Positions 1 to 7,740 of a stretch of DNA of 49,069 nucleotides are shown piece after piece. The notes under the pieces are model-generated. The model was not told the origin of the DNA. It worked only from the letters and a program-made list of their open reading frames with translations, and made no database searches. Source of the stretch: a virus; IMG/VR virus record IMGVR_UViG_3300025325_000039, positions 1 through 49,069 of that record; one strand, written 5' to 3'. Position 1 is the first letter of the stretch; the number at the start of each line of letters is the position of its first letter. The position numbers were made by a program, and so were the translations under genes.

Positions 1-143
1 TGGCGGCGAAGGCGGCGAGGGAGGCGAGGGAGGCGGCGAGGGAGGCGGCGGCGGCGGCGGGGGCGGTGGCGGCGGCGGCGTCGGCGGCGGTCGACCTGGA
101 TCTGGCCGCGATAGCCCAAGAGGCAGTGGGGGTGCCAGCATGA
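1..143 (+). CDS. C-terminal end of an Ala-rich protein (cut by the window edge)
   Basis: An open frame enters from the left edge (codons from base 3) and ends at the TGA at 141-143, giving 46 residues. It starts as Ala/Arg/Glu repeats (AAKAAREAREAAREAA) and ends DLAAIAQEAVGVPA. At the DNA level it is a run of GCG, GAG and AGG codons. Such stretches form long helices or coiled coils, for example in linkers of virion or scaffold proteins, but the missing N-terminus prevents assignment. The stop overlaps a downstream ATG (ATGA at 140-143). Confidence 0.5.
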   Translation, partial: AAKAAREAREAAREAAAAAGAVAAAASAAVDLDLAAIAQEAVGVPA

Positions 144-302
144 GCGACGCCTCGACAGCTCAGCGATGTCGAGCGAGGGCGGACTACCCTCGCCGAACTG
201 GAGGCGCAGCGATGACCCTATGAGTGTCAGCAGAGGTGGAACCTAGAGTCAGCGCGGGAATATCTGCGCGAACTGGAAAGGAAATCGCTAGAACATGAGT
301 GA
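140..302 (+). pseudogene. Disrupted or unclear small coding stretch
   Basis: No single frame explains this stretch. An ATG at 140, overlapping the previous stop, gives only 27 residues (stop 221-223). The most protein-like reading is the frame of the upstream Ala-rich gene, with TTLAELEAQR before an in-frame TGA at 213-215 and then RWNLESAREYLRELERKS up to the TGA at 300-302. That frame has no usable start codon after 143. Possible explanations are a decayed or frameshifted gene, a sequencing error, or readthrough of the two TGA codons. The 143-aa gene starts inside its last codons at 295. Confidence 0.3.
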
Positions 303-726
303 GCTCGACGAGCTCGACGACATCACGGCGGACCGCGACGCCATCTCCCTCGGGAGGGCGCTGGTCTGGGCTCGGCATCAGGCCAAACTCTGGGACACAC
401 AAGCTCGGGATCTCCAGCGCGTCCTCCTCGATCGCCACGGCCGCGAGTTCCCGCTCAGCCTGCGGGAAGGCCGGCAGGACTATACACTCCGCCCCGTGCA
501 CCCCGTGCAGCAAGTCTACGATCTGGCCAATGTCCGTGGACGTGCCGGCGAACTGCTCGCCGCAGCTAGTCTCAGGGTGGAGTTCTGGGCGCCGCTGGGC
601 GAGCTCATTCTCGGCATCCGCACCCTCGATCCGAAGCTCGGGGAGCCGTGGTCAGCCTATCGAACGAGCGAGCCGAAGGCCCCCTACATCACCATCCGCG
701 AGATCCCGCAGGAGTTCCCGATATGA
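295..726 (+). CDS. Hypothetical protein, 143 aa
   Basis: Acidic N-terminus (MSELDELDD) followed by a helical stretch with Trp and Arg, then a mixed C-terminal half. I recognise no family. The start at 295 follows GGAAAGGAAA and overlaps the preceding open stretch in an ATGAGTGA arrangement. The stop at 724-726 overlaps the ATG of the next gene (ATGA), so the two are probably translationally coupled. It belongs to the short plus-strand group that faces the main minus-strand block. Confidence 0.65.
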   Translation: MSELDELDDITADRDAISLGRALVWARHQAKLWDTQARDLQRVLLDRHGREFPLSLREGRQDYTLRPVHPVQQVYDLANVRGRAGELLAAASLRVEFWAPLGELILGIRTLDPKLGEPWSAYRTSEPKAPYITIREIPQEFPI

Positions 727-836
727 AAGCGCGCATCTCAGCGATCCTGCTCATGTTTGCACTCGGGCCCTGGCTCCCCGTCCTGCGCGATGCAGGCATC
801 CTCGACGCCTGGAGAGCGTGGCATAGCCGCAGCTAA
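723..836 (+). CDS. Small hydrophobic peptide, 37 aa
   Basis: Starts MKARISAILLMFALGPWLP, that is two basic residues followed by a ~15-residue hydrophobic stretch, then a short polar tail rich in Trp, Arg and Ser. This fits a single-span membrane peptide or a short signal-anchor. The start overlaps the previous stop (ATGA at 723-726). The stop TAA at 834-836 interleaves with the TAG (833-835, other strand) of the convergent transglycosylase gene. Function unknown; a role in lysis is possible but unproven. Confidence 0.5.
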   Translation: MKARISAILLMFALGPWLPVLRDAGILDAWRAWHSRS

Positions 837-1300
837 TGGGTCCACGGCCACTGCCACCATGCCGGCTGGCCGCGCTCCAGATCATAGAGGTAGACAGAGA
901 GCGCACACGTCGCATTCGCGAGCGGATCGAAGAGCGCCTCCCGGTCGACCCCGCAGTACGGGCCCCACGTATCGGCGTGCAGCTGGAATAGCCCGAGGCA
1001 AGAGGGGCACTCGTAACCCCTGGCATAGGGAGACCAGCGGCTTTCGACCCAGGCAACCCTGAGAGCCTCGTCCGTGAGCTCCTCCGGCCATCCTGCCAGA
1101 GCTAGGATGTGCCGCATTTCGTCCTCGCTGAGTTGGCCCCCGATTTCCCGGACGCGGCCTGCTGCAGTTGCCACAATCTCGCCGGGCGTCGGCGCTGGAT
1201 CAGCAGCAGGGACCAAGTCTGCGAGCGCAGACCAGGCAGAGAGAAGGATTGCCACGACGGCGCGTAGCAGCCATGGCGCGGCGGAAATCGTCGGATTCAC
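833..1300 (-). CDS. Secreted lytic transglycosylase-like protein (lysin candidate)
   Basis: 155 aa. Residues ~8-28 form a hydrophobic signal-like segment ending in AWSALA. The mature part has a lysozyme/SLT-like core: WVESRW around residues 84-89 with Glu86 as probable catalytic acid, then GLFQL at 103-107, the usual motif after the catalytic Glu in soluble lytic transglycosylases. It also has four Cys (98, 101, 116, 132) that could form disulfides outside the membrane. The start is GTG at 1300, preceded by CTGAGG 8 bases upstream. It would cut peptidoglycan glycan strands, either as a secreted endolysin or at DNA entry. As the last gene of the minus-strand block it is well placed for lysis. 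Residues 118-150 show no extra wall-binding domain. Confidence 0.75.
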   Translation of the reverse strand: MNPTISAAPWLLRAVVAILLSAWSALADLVPAADPAPTPGEIVATAAGRVREIGGQLSEDEMRHILALAGWPEELTDEALRVAWVESRWSPYARGYECPSCLGLFQLHADTWGPYCGVDREALFDPLANATCALSVYLYDLERGQPAWWQWPWTH

Positions 1301-1402
1301 AGGTTGGGCCTCAGAAGAAAGGGGCTCCGGGCCGCCAGCGCCGCTAGGGCGCGTCAGGGCAAGTAGCGAGCTAGCCCGGGCGAGAAGGCGTCTGGGCTCA
1401 CC
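1301..1402. other. Intergenic gap of 102 bases
   Basis: No convincing gene. On the minus strand a GTG at about 1398 opens a 15-codon frame ending at 1354, too short to support. There is no clear hairpin with a T run and no recognisable promoter. Confidence 0.4.
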
Positions 1403-4400
1403 TTAACATCGGCGCGTGACGGGCGGCCACTTCTCCCAGGGCGCCCAGCCCACGTGGATGGGCCACCAGTAGCCCGGCCGGTAGGCGCGCTGAATGCAGG
1501 TGACGAGCACCCATCCATGAGCGGCAGCCTGTGTGCCCGCGACATGGATGGAGACGCCCACGGGTACTCCGACGAGAGTCCCGGTGGCCGCAGGTTGCGC
1601 GCCCGCGAGCGAGCGATAGAGGGTTTGCTGGGCCGCGAGCGTTCCTGTGGGAGATGGCTGCACGCCCGCCAGGTGCCTGCTGATGATCGCGACAGTGAGA
1701 GAGCCCGTGCCCGGAAGTTGCGCGCCTGCGAGGTGGGTGCTTGTGATCTGGACCGAGAGGGTGCCGCTCGGGGCGGGTTGCGCACCGGTGAGGAGTTCGA
1801 ACTCTCGCGTCGCCAGCGTGCTGGATGCGGATGGCTGGGATCCCGAGAGGGAGCGCGACAGCTCCTGATGGATAGCGAGGCTACCCGTCGCTGCTGGCTG
1901 GGCGCCTGCCAGGGTTTCGAAGGTGCCGATGCCGAGGACGCCCGTGGGTGCGGCTTGAACGCCAGAGAGCGAGACGTGCGCGAACGACCAGCTGAACGTG
2001 AGGGCACCTGTGGGGGCGGGCTGGGCGCCGGCAAGGTGCTTCGCGGTGAACTGCGATGCGAGCGCACCAGTCGCGGCAGGCTGCACACCGGCCAGTCGAA
2101 TCCCCGTCCCGATCGAGATCTCGCCGGTGGCGCTGGGTTGAGCTCCGGCTAGATGTTTGGCAGTGAAAAGCGGGACGAGGGCGCCTGCGGGAGCGGGTTG
2201 AGCGCCAGCCAGGGCCACTAGGCGGACCGCAGCCAGAAAGCCGACGGCCGCAGGTTGTGAGCCGGCAACGGCGATATGGACCAGGGGACGGGTGAAGGCT
2301 AGCGTGCCGGTTGACGCCGGTTGGGATCCCGCCAGCGCCTTGAGCCGCCTCTGGGTGAGCGTACCGACCGCAGACGGCTGTACTCCCTCCAGGTGCTTGG
2401 CGGTCACGAGCGCGACGAGAGCACCCGCCGCTGCCGGTTGGCTGCCCGAGAGATGGCGCGATGTGATCTTGAGGGTGAGCGCGCCCGTGGCGGCTGGCTG
2501 CGTTCCCGCGAGGGAAACGGTTGTTCCGACAAAGATCGTGCCGCTGGGAGCCGGTTGGTTGCCCGCCAGATGCTTGCTAATGAACAGTGGCGTGAGCACG
2601 CCCGACGCGCTCGGCTGCTCACCAGCCAGGTGCTTAGCTGTTAACAGGGCCGTCAGGGTGCCGGTAGCGGCAGGCTGGGAGCCGGAGAGTGCGACGAAGA
2701 GGCCTGCCTGAAGCTCGCCCGACGGGGCGGGCTGACTGCCGGCGAGATGCTTGGCCGTGAAGAGCGGAGTGAGAGTCCCCGTGGCCGCTGGTTGTGCCCC
2801 AGCGAGCGCCACGAGGCGAAGAGCCGCGAGCGTTCCTGTGGCCGCCGGTTGAGAGCCTTCGAGGTGCTTCGACGTGTAGAGCGCGATGACCGCACCAGTC
2901 GCGGCAGGTTGGACTCCGGCGAGGTGCTTCGATGTGAACTGGGGTGTGAGCGCACCAGTCGCGGCAGGTTGGGAGCCTGCCAGGTCGACGAAGAGCTTGG
3001 CCTGGACTTCGCCGGTAGCGGCCGGCTGGGCGCCCGTCAGGGTGACCTGAACTGGCCCCGTCTGGGCGGAGATGGATCCCGTGGCCGCCGGCTGGCTGCC
3101 CGCCAGGGCCACGTGAACGAGCGTGCGATCGAAAGCAACCGTTCCCGCCGCAGCGGGTTGCACGCCCGTCAGGTCGATGAAGCGCTTGACGTGAAGCGCG
3201 CCCGTGCCGGCCGGCTGCGCGCCGGCGAGGTGTTTGCTCGTGAACTGCTTGCCGAGCGCTCCGGCGGCTGCGGGCTGAGTGCCGGCGAGGCTGACACTCA
3301 CACCACCAAGGGCGGCCGAGAAGCCGACGAGGCAGCGATCCTGCACCGTCCCTGTCCCAGCCACCGTCGTGAAGTCGAGGTTCACCGTCCGGGAGGCTCC
3401 GGAGGTGAGCGCTTTCATCTTGAAAATGCTTATGGGAGCCAGATCGGCCGTCGCCCACACACATGGTGGCGGCTGGTCATCACCATAGGCGGGATCGGAG
3501 CCCATGCTGCCGTCGTCGTCGTCCTGTAGCCGAACACTCACCCTATCCGTGACGGCCACGGGATCGAAGATGACGGAGCCGATGTAGAACCAGTTGCCGG
3601 TCACGGAGGGCGTCACCGAGAAGGTGGCCTCCGTCTCCCAGCTGCCCCCCCCGCTAGGGGCATCGGCGGCCGCCGTATACACCCCAGCATGCTGACTGAA
3701 CTTGTTCAGGCGGATGGCGACGATGGCTGTACGTGCCACATCGAAGGCGTTCGTACCTGCATGCGACATGCGCACTGAGATGGTGTGAGATGCTGCCGAG
3801 AGCGCGGGGAAGTATCTCGCCATCAGCCAGGCCCGTGTCTCGTCCCCGGCCGACGTATCCTCGCCTTCCATGCGCGTGGCGGGAGCAGTGGCCCCCCCCA
3901 CGCTCTCGTGGATCTGAGCCTGAATGGCCTGGCCCGCCGCGGCGGATCTGGCGATTAGCTCGTGTACGGCGCCAATGACCAGCCAGTCGTCCGTTCCGTT
4001 CGGCGTGAACGTGACAGCGGCCTGAGCGGTTGGGGTGGTCGTCGTGGTGTAGTCGGCTGTGACCTCGTTCCAGAAGAAGTCCGTATTCTCGGTGAAGTCA
4101 TCACTCAGCTTGAAGGCGAAAAGTTGCGACCAATCGCAGGTCGCAGTGGTCACTCCCTCTGTACCGATTTGCAGCTTCACCAGCTCGGTAGTTCCCGGCT
4201 GAGTGAAGCGATACATGTAAGCGATGATGTTGCCGTTGTCGGCTGCGTCTAAGTCGTAGCAGGCATCGCCATCTGTGAACACGGTAGGAGTGGTGCCGTG
4301 TACGAGTCGGGCGTGGTACTCGGCAGACCCGCTCGAGAAGCGTACCGCCGCGAGCGCGATGATCAGGTACTCTTTGTTCGCCGTGAACGATCCAGCCGCG

Positions 4401-4486
4401 ATGCTGGCGCAGTCAGTCCAACTCCCTGCGCCAGTTGCGGTGAGATCGCTGACCGTCTCCGCGTAGAGCATCTGGGCGCTGGTCAT
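1403..4486 (-). CDS. Repeat-rich tail/fibre-like protein, 1027 aa
   Basis: Residues 1-~395 form a beta-rich N-terminal part, apparently made of related sandwich-like units (GSW...YLIIALAAVRF near 21-50; GSWETEATFS...NWFYIGSVIF near 281-307). Residues 400-~991 are 30 consecutive degenerate copies of a 19-22 residue unit with core LAGxQPAATGxL, often closing with LFTAKH. The last 36 residues are Trp/Pro-rich (YWWPIHVGWAPWEKWPP). Its place after the tail-tip genes fits a fibre or appendage that extends from the virion. The repeats probably fold as a beta-solenoid or a string of small beta units. No enzymatic motif seen. A surface-binding role is inferred. Confidence 0.75.
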   Translation of the reverse strand: MTSAQMLYAETVSDLTATGAGSWTDCASIAAGSFTANKEYLIIALAAVRFSSGSAEYHARLVHGTTPTVFTDGDACYDLDAADNGNIIAYMYRFTQPGTTELVKLQIGTEGVTTATCDWSQLFAFKLSDDFTENTDFFWNEVTADYTTTTTPTAQAAVTFTPNGTDDWLVIGAVHELIARSAAAGQAIQAQIHESVGGATAPATRMEGEDTSAGDETRAWLMARYFPALSAASHTISVRMSHAGTNAFDVARTAIVAIRLNKFSQHAGVYTAAADAPSGGGSWETEATFSVTPSVTGNWFYIGSVIFDPVAVTDRVSVRLQDDDDGSMGSDPAYGDDQPPPCVWATADLAPISIFKMKALTSGASRTVNLDFTTVAGTGTVQDRCLVGFSAALGGVSVSLAGTQPAAAGALGKQFTSKHLAGAQPAGTGALHVKRFIDLTGVQPAAAGTVAFDRTLVHVALAGSQPAATGSISAQTGPVQVTLTGAQPAATGEVQAKLFVDLAGSQPAATGALTPQFTSKHLAGVQPAATGAVIALYTSKHLEGSQPAATGTLAALRLVALAGAQPAATGTLTPLFTAKHLAGSQPAPSGELQAGLFVALSGSQPAATGTLTALLTAKHLAGEQPSASGVLTPLFISKHLAGNQPAPSGTIFVGTTVSLAGTQPAATGALTLKITSRHLSGSQPAAAGALVALVTAKHLEGVQPSAVGTLTQRRLKALAGSQPASTGTLAFTRPLVHIAVAGSQPAAVGFLAAVRLVALAGAQPAPAGALVPLFTAKHLAGAQPSATGEISIGTGIRLAGVQPAATGALASQFTAKHLAGAQPAPTGALTFSWSFAHVSLSGVQAAPTGVLGIGTFETLAGAQPAATGSLAIHQELSRSLSGSQPSASSTLATREFELLTGAQPAPSGTLSVQITSTHLAGAQLPGTGSLTVAIISRHLAGVQPSPTGTLAAQQTLYRSLAGAQPAATGTLVGVPVGVSIHVAGTQAAAHGWVLVTCIQRAYRPGYWWPIHVGWAPWEKWPPVTRRC
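1514..3289 (-). repeat. 30 tandem ~60-base coding repeats
   Basis: In-frame repeats encoding [L/V]-[A/T/S/E]-G-x-Q-[P/A]-[A/S]-[A/P/S]-x-G followed by ~10 variable residues. Unit length alternates among 19, 20 and 22 codons. The DNA of the copies has diverged, so they are old rather than recently amplified, yet LAG, Q and G positions stay almost invariant. The repeats also produce long spurious open frames on the opposite strand. Confidence 0.85.
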
Positions 4487-4533
4487 GTGTGCACACGCAG
4501 CGAGATCGGCCCAGCGTCAGGCCCGGGCCGAGG

Positions 4534-4635
4534 TCACGCCGCCGGCGGCCCGCCCTTCTTGATGATCTTGGCGCTCAGCGTCCCCGTAGGCTGCCCCTGC
4601 TGAGCCGGCTTCGGAATCTCATTCGGCGTGCTCAT
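4534..4635 (-). CDS. Small hypothetical protein, 33 aa
   Basis: Starts MSTPNEIPKPAQQGQPTG and ends with a basic stretch followed by GGPPAA. It is Pro/Gln-rich and probably unstructured. The start is supported by AAAGGA about 9 bases upstream. It sits alone between the repeat protein and the 313-aa structural protein. Function unknown. Confidence 0.5.
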   Translation of the reverse strand: MSTPNEIPKPAQQGQPTGTLSAKIIKKGGPPAA

Positions 4636-4737
4636 GCGCTACGTCCTTTATGTGGGCATCTCCAGTCGATCCGTTTGACTTTGCCTGGCACAACGTCCTC
4701 CTTCGAGGATCATTGTACCATGTAGAATGCACCAAGG
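4636..4737 (-). promoter_or_regulatory. Intergenic gap with a possible minus-strand -10 element
   Basis: The minus strand contains TACAAT inside GGTACAATGATCC (about 4708-4720), which resembles a sigma70 -10 box, but no good -35 lies 16-18 bases upstream. A short hairpin TCCTC-CTTC-GAGGA lies next to it. It could drive the 33-aa and repeat-protein genes. Weak evidence. Confidence 0.2.
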
Positions 4738-5679
4738 CTAGGCCTCGGGCGCCTTTGTGATCTCGTACGTATATTCAACGACATCGAGATTGACCACTGC
4801 TTGGCCGCCGGTGAGGCTGCGGTCCATGAGTGCCACTCCCGTCGTGTTGTTGAATACTCCGTGTTCGTTCCAGGTTTCGGTGGTGTCAGCGGTGATGCTG
4901 GCTACGGTGCGGTAGATGGGATCAACGTCGGTGGGGGTACCGGTGGCGCGCGCGATGCCGGTGGTGACGATGAGTGCGGTGTCATTGTTGTCCTCGGCCT
5001 GTGCCGAGGTGCCAACCTCGTGGTAATCGAAGTCGGCATACTCGGTGCCGACACCACTGACGAGCTCGTCAATCTCCTCGCTCACGAATGCGTCGGTCAC
5101 CTTCGCCCCGGAGAGCCAGCCGAGGTCCTCGACGAAGCCCCACTGCCGCGAGGCCAAAGCGACGAGCGCGGCCGGATCAGGCCAGGTGCGCGCCGGGCAC
5201 TGCGGCAAGTCGCAATCGTGCGCGGCCCAGTGGGTCGCGACGAGCGTGGTGAACCTCGGATCGAGCGAAGCATCACGACGGTCGGGGTCGAACGGGTTCG
5301 CCCAGCCGCGATGCCAGTGGCGAGCGTAGAGATCGCCGAACGTCGAGACGTGGAGGTCGTGGCCCAGCACTGCGTAGTAGTAGCGCTCCGAGAAGTGCGG
5401 GGACATGTGTTTGTTGCCCCACTCCAGCACCCAGCGCTGCCAGGTCGTCCGCGGCGGGCCAGAGCGCGCGCCCGGCCGGTAGACGCGGCCGCCGGGTGTC
5501 TGCCGCCACATGTCGCGCTCGAGGAAGTGGGTCGGGTCGGAGATGCGGTCGACGGGGATCGCGAGGGGCTCTCCGCGTTCGGTGACGAACAGTCCGCGGC
5601 GGATCTGGCGAGCATGAGTCGGCTCGTCGAGCGGAACCGCCCGGTAGGGCACGTTGGGATGGCGCTTGGTTGCGAGCAT
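4738..5679 (-). CDS. Phage structural protein, probably tail-tip or appendage, 313 aa
   Basis: The start MLATKRHPNV at 5679 is chosen because AGGAGG lies 7 bases upstream; the ATG six bases earlier sits too close to it. The N-terminal ~200 residues are rich in Trp, Tyr and His (HMSPHFSERYYYAVLGHD; RHWHRGWANPFDP). The C-terminal ~90 residues are a beta-type domain with TSAQAEDNNDTALI, TADTTETWNEHGVFNN and LMDRSLT, a pattern I associate with phage virion proteins of unknown exact role. No enzyme motif is evident. Confidence 0.65.
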   Translation of the reverse strand: MLATKRHPNVPYRAVPLDEPTHARQIRRGLFVTERGEPLAIPVDRISDPTHFLERDMWRQTPGGRVYRPGARSGPPRTTWQRWVLEWGNKHMSPHFSERYYYAVLGHDLHVSTFGDLYARHWHRGWANPFDPDRRDASLDPRFTTLVATHWAAHDCDLPQCPARTWPDPAALVALASRQWGFVEDLGWLSGAKVTDAFVSEEIDELVSGVGTEYADFDYHEVGTSAQAEDNNDTALIVTTGIARATGTPTDVDPIYRTVASITADTTETWNEHGVFNNTTGVALMDRSLTGGQAVVNLDVVEYTYEITKAPEA

Positions 5680-5707
5680 AGTCATGCCTCCTGATCTGGG
5701 CTGCCGG

Positions 5708-5947
5708 TTAGGGCAGGGGTGCCCCGATTGCCTCGGCGGCTTCGCCGAGCAGTCGCACGAGACGCGCCTTGACGTCTCGTGCTTCGTTGAGGACCGCGTC
5801 GAGCGTGGCATCGCCGACCCTGATGGGAGCAGTTGCCAGCCCGACCGCCAGATCGCCGGCGGCCCCGAGCACATCGAGGGCGTTTTCTACGGTGGCATCA
5901 GCGAGATTGATGGCGCCCTTGAGGGCACCGGTGACAATGTCGGACAT
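5708..5947 (-). CDS. Small helical protein, 79 aa
   Basis: Almost wholly Ala, Leu, Val, Asp and Glu (LADATVENALDVLGAAGDLA), predicted helical with an amphipathic middle. AGGAGG lies 8 bases before the ATG. No family recognised. It lies between a structural protein and the lysozyme-like protein. Confidence 0.6.
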   Translation of the reverse strand: MSDIVTGALKGAINLADATVENALDVLGAAGDLAVGLATAPIRVGDATLDAVLNEARDVKARLVRLLGEAAEAIGAPLP

Positions 5948-6012
5948 GGGGAAGCCTCCTGAAGACCCCCCTTAGGCGGGAGTGTACCGCAGGATGCGCG
6001 TTCGCATCAGCC

Positions 6013-6741
6013 CTACTCGTCGGTATGCTTGCCATAGCCTCCGATGGCGGAGCCCCCGAACGGATCTCGAGCGAGACCCGGAACCCAAGCGCCGACGCTG
6101 GTGGCCTGCAGCCCCGCGATCATCGAGGACAGATTGGCCACCTCCTGCCGGAGCGAGCCAACCGCCTCCTGGAGCTCGCCCAGCGTGGTCTTGAGGGTCG
6201 TGGGGGCGTTGAACTGCACCCACTCATCGATTCCACTCACCCGGAGCTTCTCGAGAATCCCGTCTACTCGCGGATCTGCCACTTCCAACTCCTGCATGTA
6301 CTGGATGAGGGCGGAGGCGTATCCCGAACTCCCAATCCATCGCGTGAAATCATCGAGCGCTTCCGGGTATCCCTCTTCATCCTCGAAGCACCGGATGAGG
6401 TCCGGGTAGTGCCCGTTTCGGATGGTCTCGGCTGTGGCCGCGGCGCCAGCCTCGGGAGTCGCAAACACCTTCACCCCGCGGTAGATCTCGAGCCCGCCGG
6501 CCCCGACGTTGTTCCAGCGCCCGGGACCGTAGCCGATGTCGAACGAGAAGTCTAGGCCGCCGTTCTCGAAATACCGCGCCGGCTGGGTCGTTGCGAATGG
6601 ATTCCAAGAGGTAATCGGGAGCCCGCCAGGCTTGCCCCATCCTTCGTACTCGGACCATCGATACATGCTCGCGATGCGCCAGGGACTGGCGAGCCAGCCA
6701 GCGTTCACGCAAATCAATCCAAAAAGCCCTTCAGGATCCAT
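6013..6741 (-). CDS. Lysozyme-superfamily-like hydrolase with C-terminal coiled coil
   Basis: 242 aa from the ATG at 6741. Residues ~1-150 resemble muramidase/glucosaminidase-like domains of phage and actinobacterial proteins: an acidic segment (RWSEYEGW, Glu31/Glu33), NPFATTQPA at 47-55, then GVKVFATPEAGAAATAETIR and RWIGSSGYA. In that family the early Glu is catalytic; I infer it here. Residues ~182-215 form a heptad-like coiled coil (TLGELQEAVGSLRQEVANL). The tail is Gly-rich. It could be the endolysin or a virion-associated wall hydrolase. Membrane proteins encoded next to it favour lysis. There is no signal peptide, which fits a holin-dependent enzyme. Confidence 0.6.
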   Translation of the reverse strand: MDPEGLFGLICVNAGWLASPWRIASMYRWSEYEGWGKPGGLPITSWNPFATTQPARYFENGGLDFSFDIGYGPGRWNNVGAGGLEIYRGVKVFATPEAGAAATAETIRNGHYPDLIRCFEDEEGYPEALDDFTRWIGSSGYASALIQYMQELEVADPRVDGILEKLRVSGIDEWVQFNAPTTLKTTLGELQEAVGSLRQEVANLSSMIAGLQATSVGAWVPGLARDPFGGSAIGGYGKHTDE

Positions 6742-6743
6742 CG

Positions 6744-7013
6744 CTACGGCCGCCTTCCGCCCAGCACGGCCAGAAGCGCCAGCAGGAGTCCGGTCGCGCC
6801 TACGGCGGCATGGAGATGGATGACATGTGCCTGCGTGCTCTGGGTCGCCCAGGCCGCCGCCCCCAGACCCGAGGCCGAGATCACCGTCAGCAGGATTGCA
6901 ATCGGATTCCGCGGCCGGCGGTAGATCACGAGCGGCCACACGATGAGAGCCGCGAGAGCGGCGCAGACGAGGATGTAGCCATCAATGATCTGCTCGATCG
7001 AAACGGCGAGCAT
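6744..7013 (-). CDS. Three-span membrane protein, holin candidate
   Basis: 89 aa with three hydrophobic stretches (about 13-31, 38-54 and 66-85) separated by short basic or polar loops (YRRPRN, GGRRP end). Size, three spans, charged C-terminus and position directly upstream of the lysozyme-like gene fit a class I holin. The 3' end lies two bases from the next gene's start. Confidence 0.6.
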   Translation of the reverse strand: MLAVSIEQIIDGYILVCAALAALIVWPLVIYRRPRNPIAILLTVISASGLGAAAWATQSTQAHVIHLHAAVGATGLLLALLAVLGGRRP

Positions 7014-7197
7014 GGGGCCCCCTCAACGACTCGCCCGCCTGGTCGGTCTCATCGTGGTAGCGGTCCGCGAGTGTTTCCAGTAGACGGTCGGCGGCCAAGG
7101 AGAGTTCGTGAACGTCCTGCCGCAGGTTGTGGAGCTCGGCCACGGCCGCCATGGCGAGGAAAGGAAGCCCTATCAACTCACTTGGCAGGATGGGCAT
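6982..7197 (-). CDS. Small coiled-coil protein, 71 aa
   Basis: The start at 7197 is fixed by AGGAGG 6 bases upstream. It has a short hydrophobic N-terminus (LPSELIGLPFLAMAAVAEL), then a helical acidic segment (HNLRQDVHELSLAADRLLE) and a His/Arg-rich tail. It overlaps the holin-like gene by 32 bases and the upstream membrane protein gene by 20. It may be part of the lysis module; function unknown. Confidence 0.5.
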   Translation of the reverse strand: MPILPSELIGLPFLAMAAVAELHNLRQDVHELSLAADRLLETLADRYHDETDQAGESLRGPHARRFDRADH

Positions 7198-7492
7198 AGC
7201 CAGCCTCCTCTCGATGTGCAATCCGTTCTGCCGCTGTGTGGATTTTTTGTGCGGCATTGGTGAGCTCCTTTACCACCGGGACGAGCTCGCCCTGGTAAAG
7301 CTTGAGCAGCGTGACCATGCTATCGAACGTGAGTTTGGCATCAGCAGTCAGGACGCTCCCTGACTGGGCGCGCTTGGCGTTCCGGTAGGTCAGAATGGCA
7401 TTGATTCCCGCCATGATCCCGCCGATGCCCCCAATCATCGCCGTGAACAGAGCGGGAATGATGAAGTACCACGCCACGCCTACTCCATACAT
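7178..7492 (-). CDS. Membrane-anchored coiled-coil protein, second holin-like candidate
   Basis: 104 aa from the ATG at 7492, which shares a base with the preceding stop (TGATG). Residues 9-38 are hydrophobic and Gly-rich (FIIPALFTAMIGGIGGIM), then a basic patch (RNAKRA), then an amphipathic helix to the end. One or two spans with a long cytoplasmic helix is seen in holin-like and antiholin-like proteins. Assignment is by topology only. Confidence 0.5.
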   Translation of the reverse strand: MYGVGVAWYFIIPALFTAMIGGIGGIMAGINAILTYRNAKRAQSGSVLTADAKLTFDSMVTLLKLYQGELVPVVKELTNAAQKIHTAAERIAHREEAGYAHPAK

Positions 7493-7740
7493 CAGTTGTG
7501 CACGATCTTGCCGAGCACGATCCATGCCCCCCCGCCTGTAAGGTCCAGCATCAGCACCTCGTCGTCAGCGATTACCGTCACACCGCCCAGCTTCGGGTAG
7601 CTCTGGCCGTCCGCCGTCGAGAATCCCAGGCGCCGCACGGATACCTGATCGGTATCGTTCCCCGTCACGATCGCACGGATGAATCGGGCCCGGTGGTTCT
7701 CGTCCACCACCCGCGTGATGGCGTCATGGATCGTGGTCAT
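7492..7740 (-). CDS. Small beta-barrel (OB-like) tail protein, 82 aa
   Basis: The start overlaps the tail-hub stop by four bases (ATGA). After a short helix the protein is beta-rich with regular turns (RAIVTGNDTDQVSVRRLG, GGVTVIADDEVLMLDL, GGAWIVLGKI). This resembles the OB-fold unit of tail hub/spike proteins, and the position just after the hub gene agrees. Family assignment is inferred. Confidence 0.55.
   Translation of the reverse strand: MTTIHDAITRVVDENHRARFIRAIVTGNDTDQVSVRRLGFSTADGQSYPKLGGVTVIADDEVLMLDLTGGGAWIVLGKIVHN

Noticed and set aside
1-302. Genome-wide reassignment of TGA
   Set aside because: Many well-supported genes here end in TGA directly at the start of the next gene (ATGA/GTGA overlaps).
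184-513. Minus-strand 109-aa frame at the left end
   Set aside because: It lies opposite the better supported 143-aa plus-strand gene and has no recognisable feature.
1454-2152. Long plus-strand open frames opposite the repeat protein (also 2292-2711, 2747-3529)
   Set aside because: They mirror the repeat periodicity of the minus-strand gene, have Arg/Ser/Gly-heavy composition and no ribosome sites.
5680-5874. N-terminal extension of the 313-aa structural protein
   Set aside because: The extra 65 residues overlap the 79-aa gene, are Arg/Ser/Pro noise-like, and AGGAGG fits the start at 5679.
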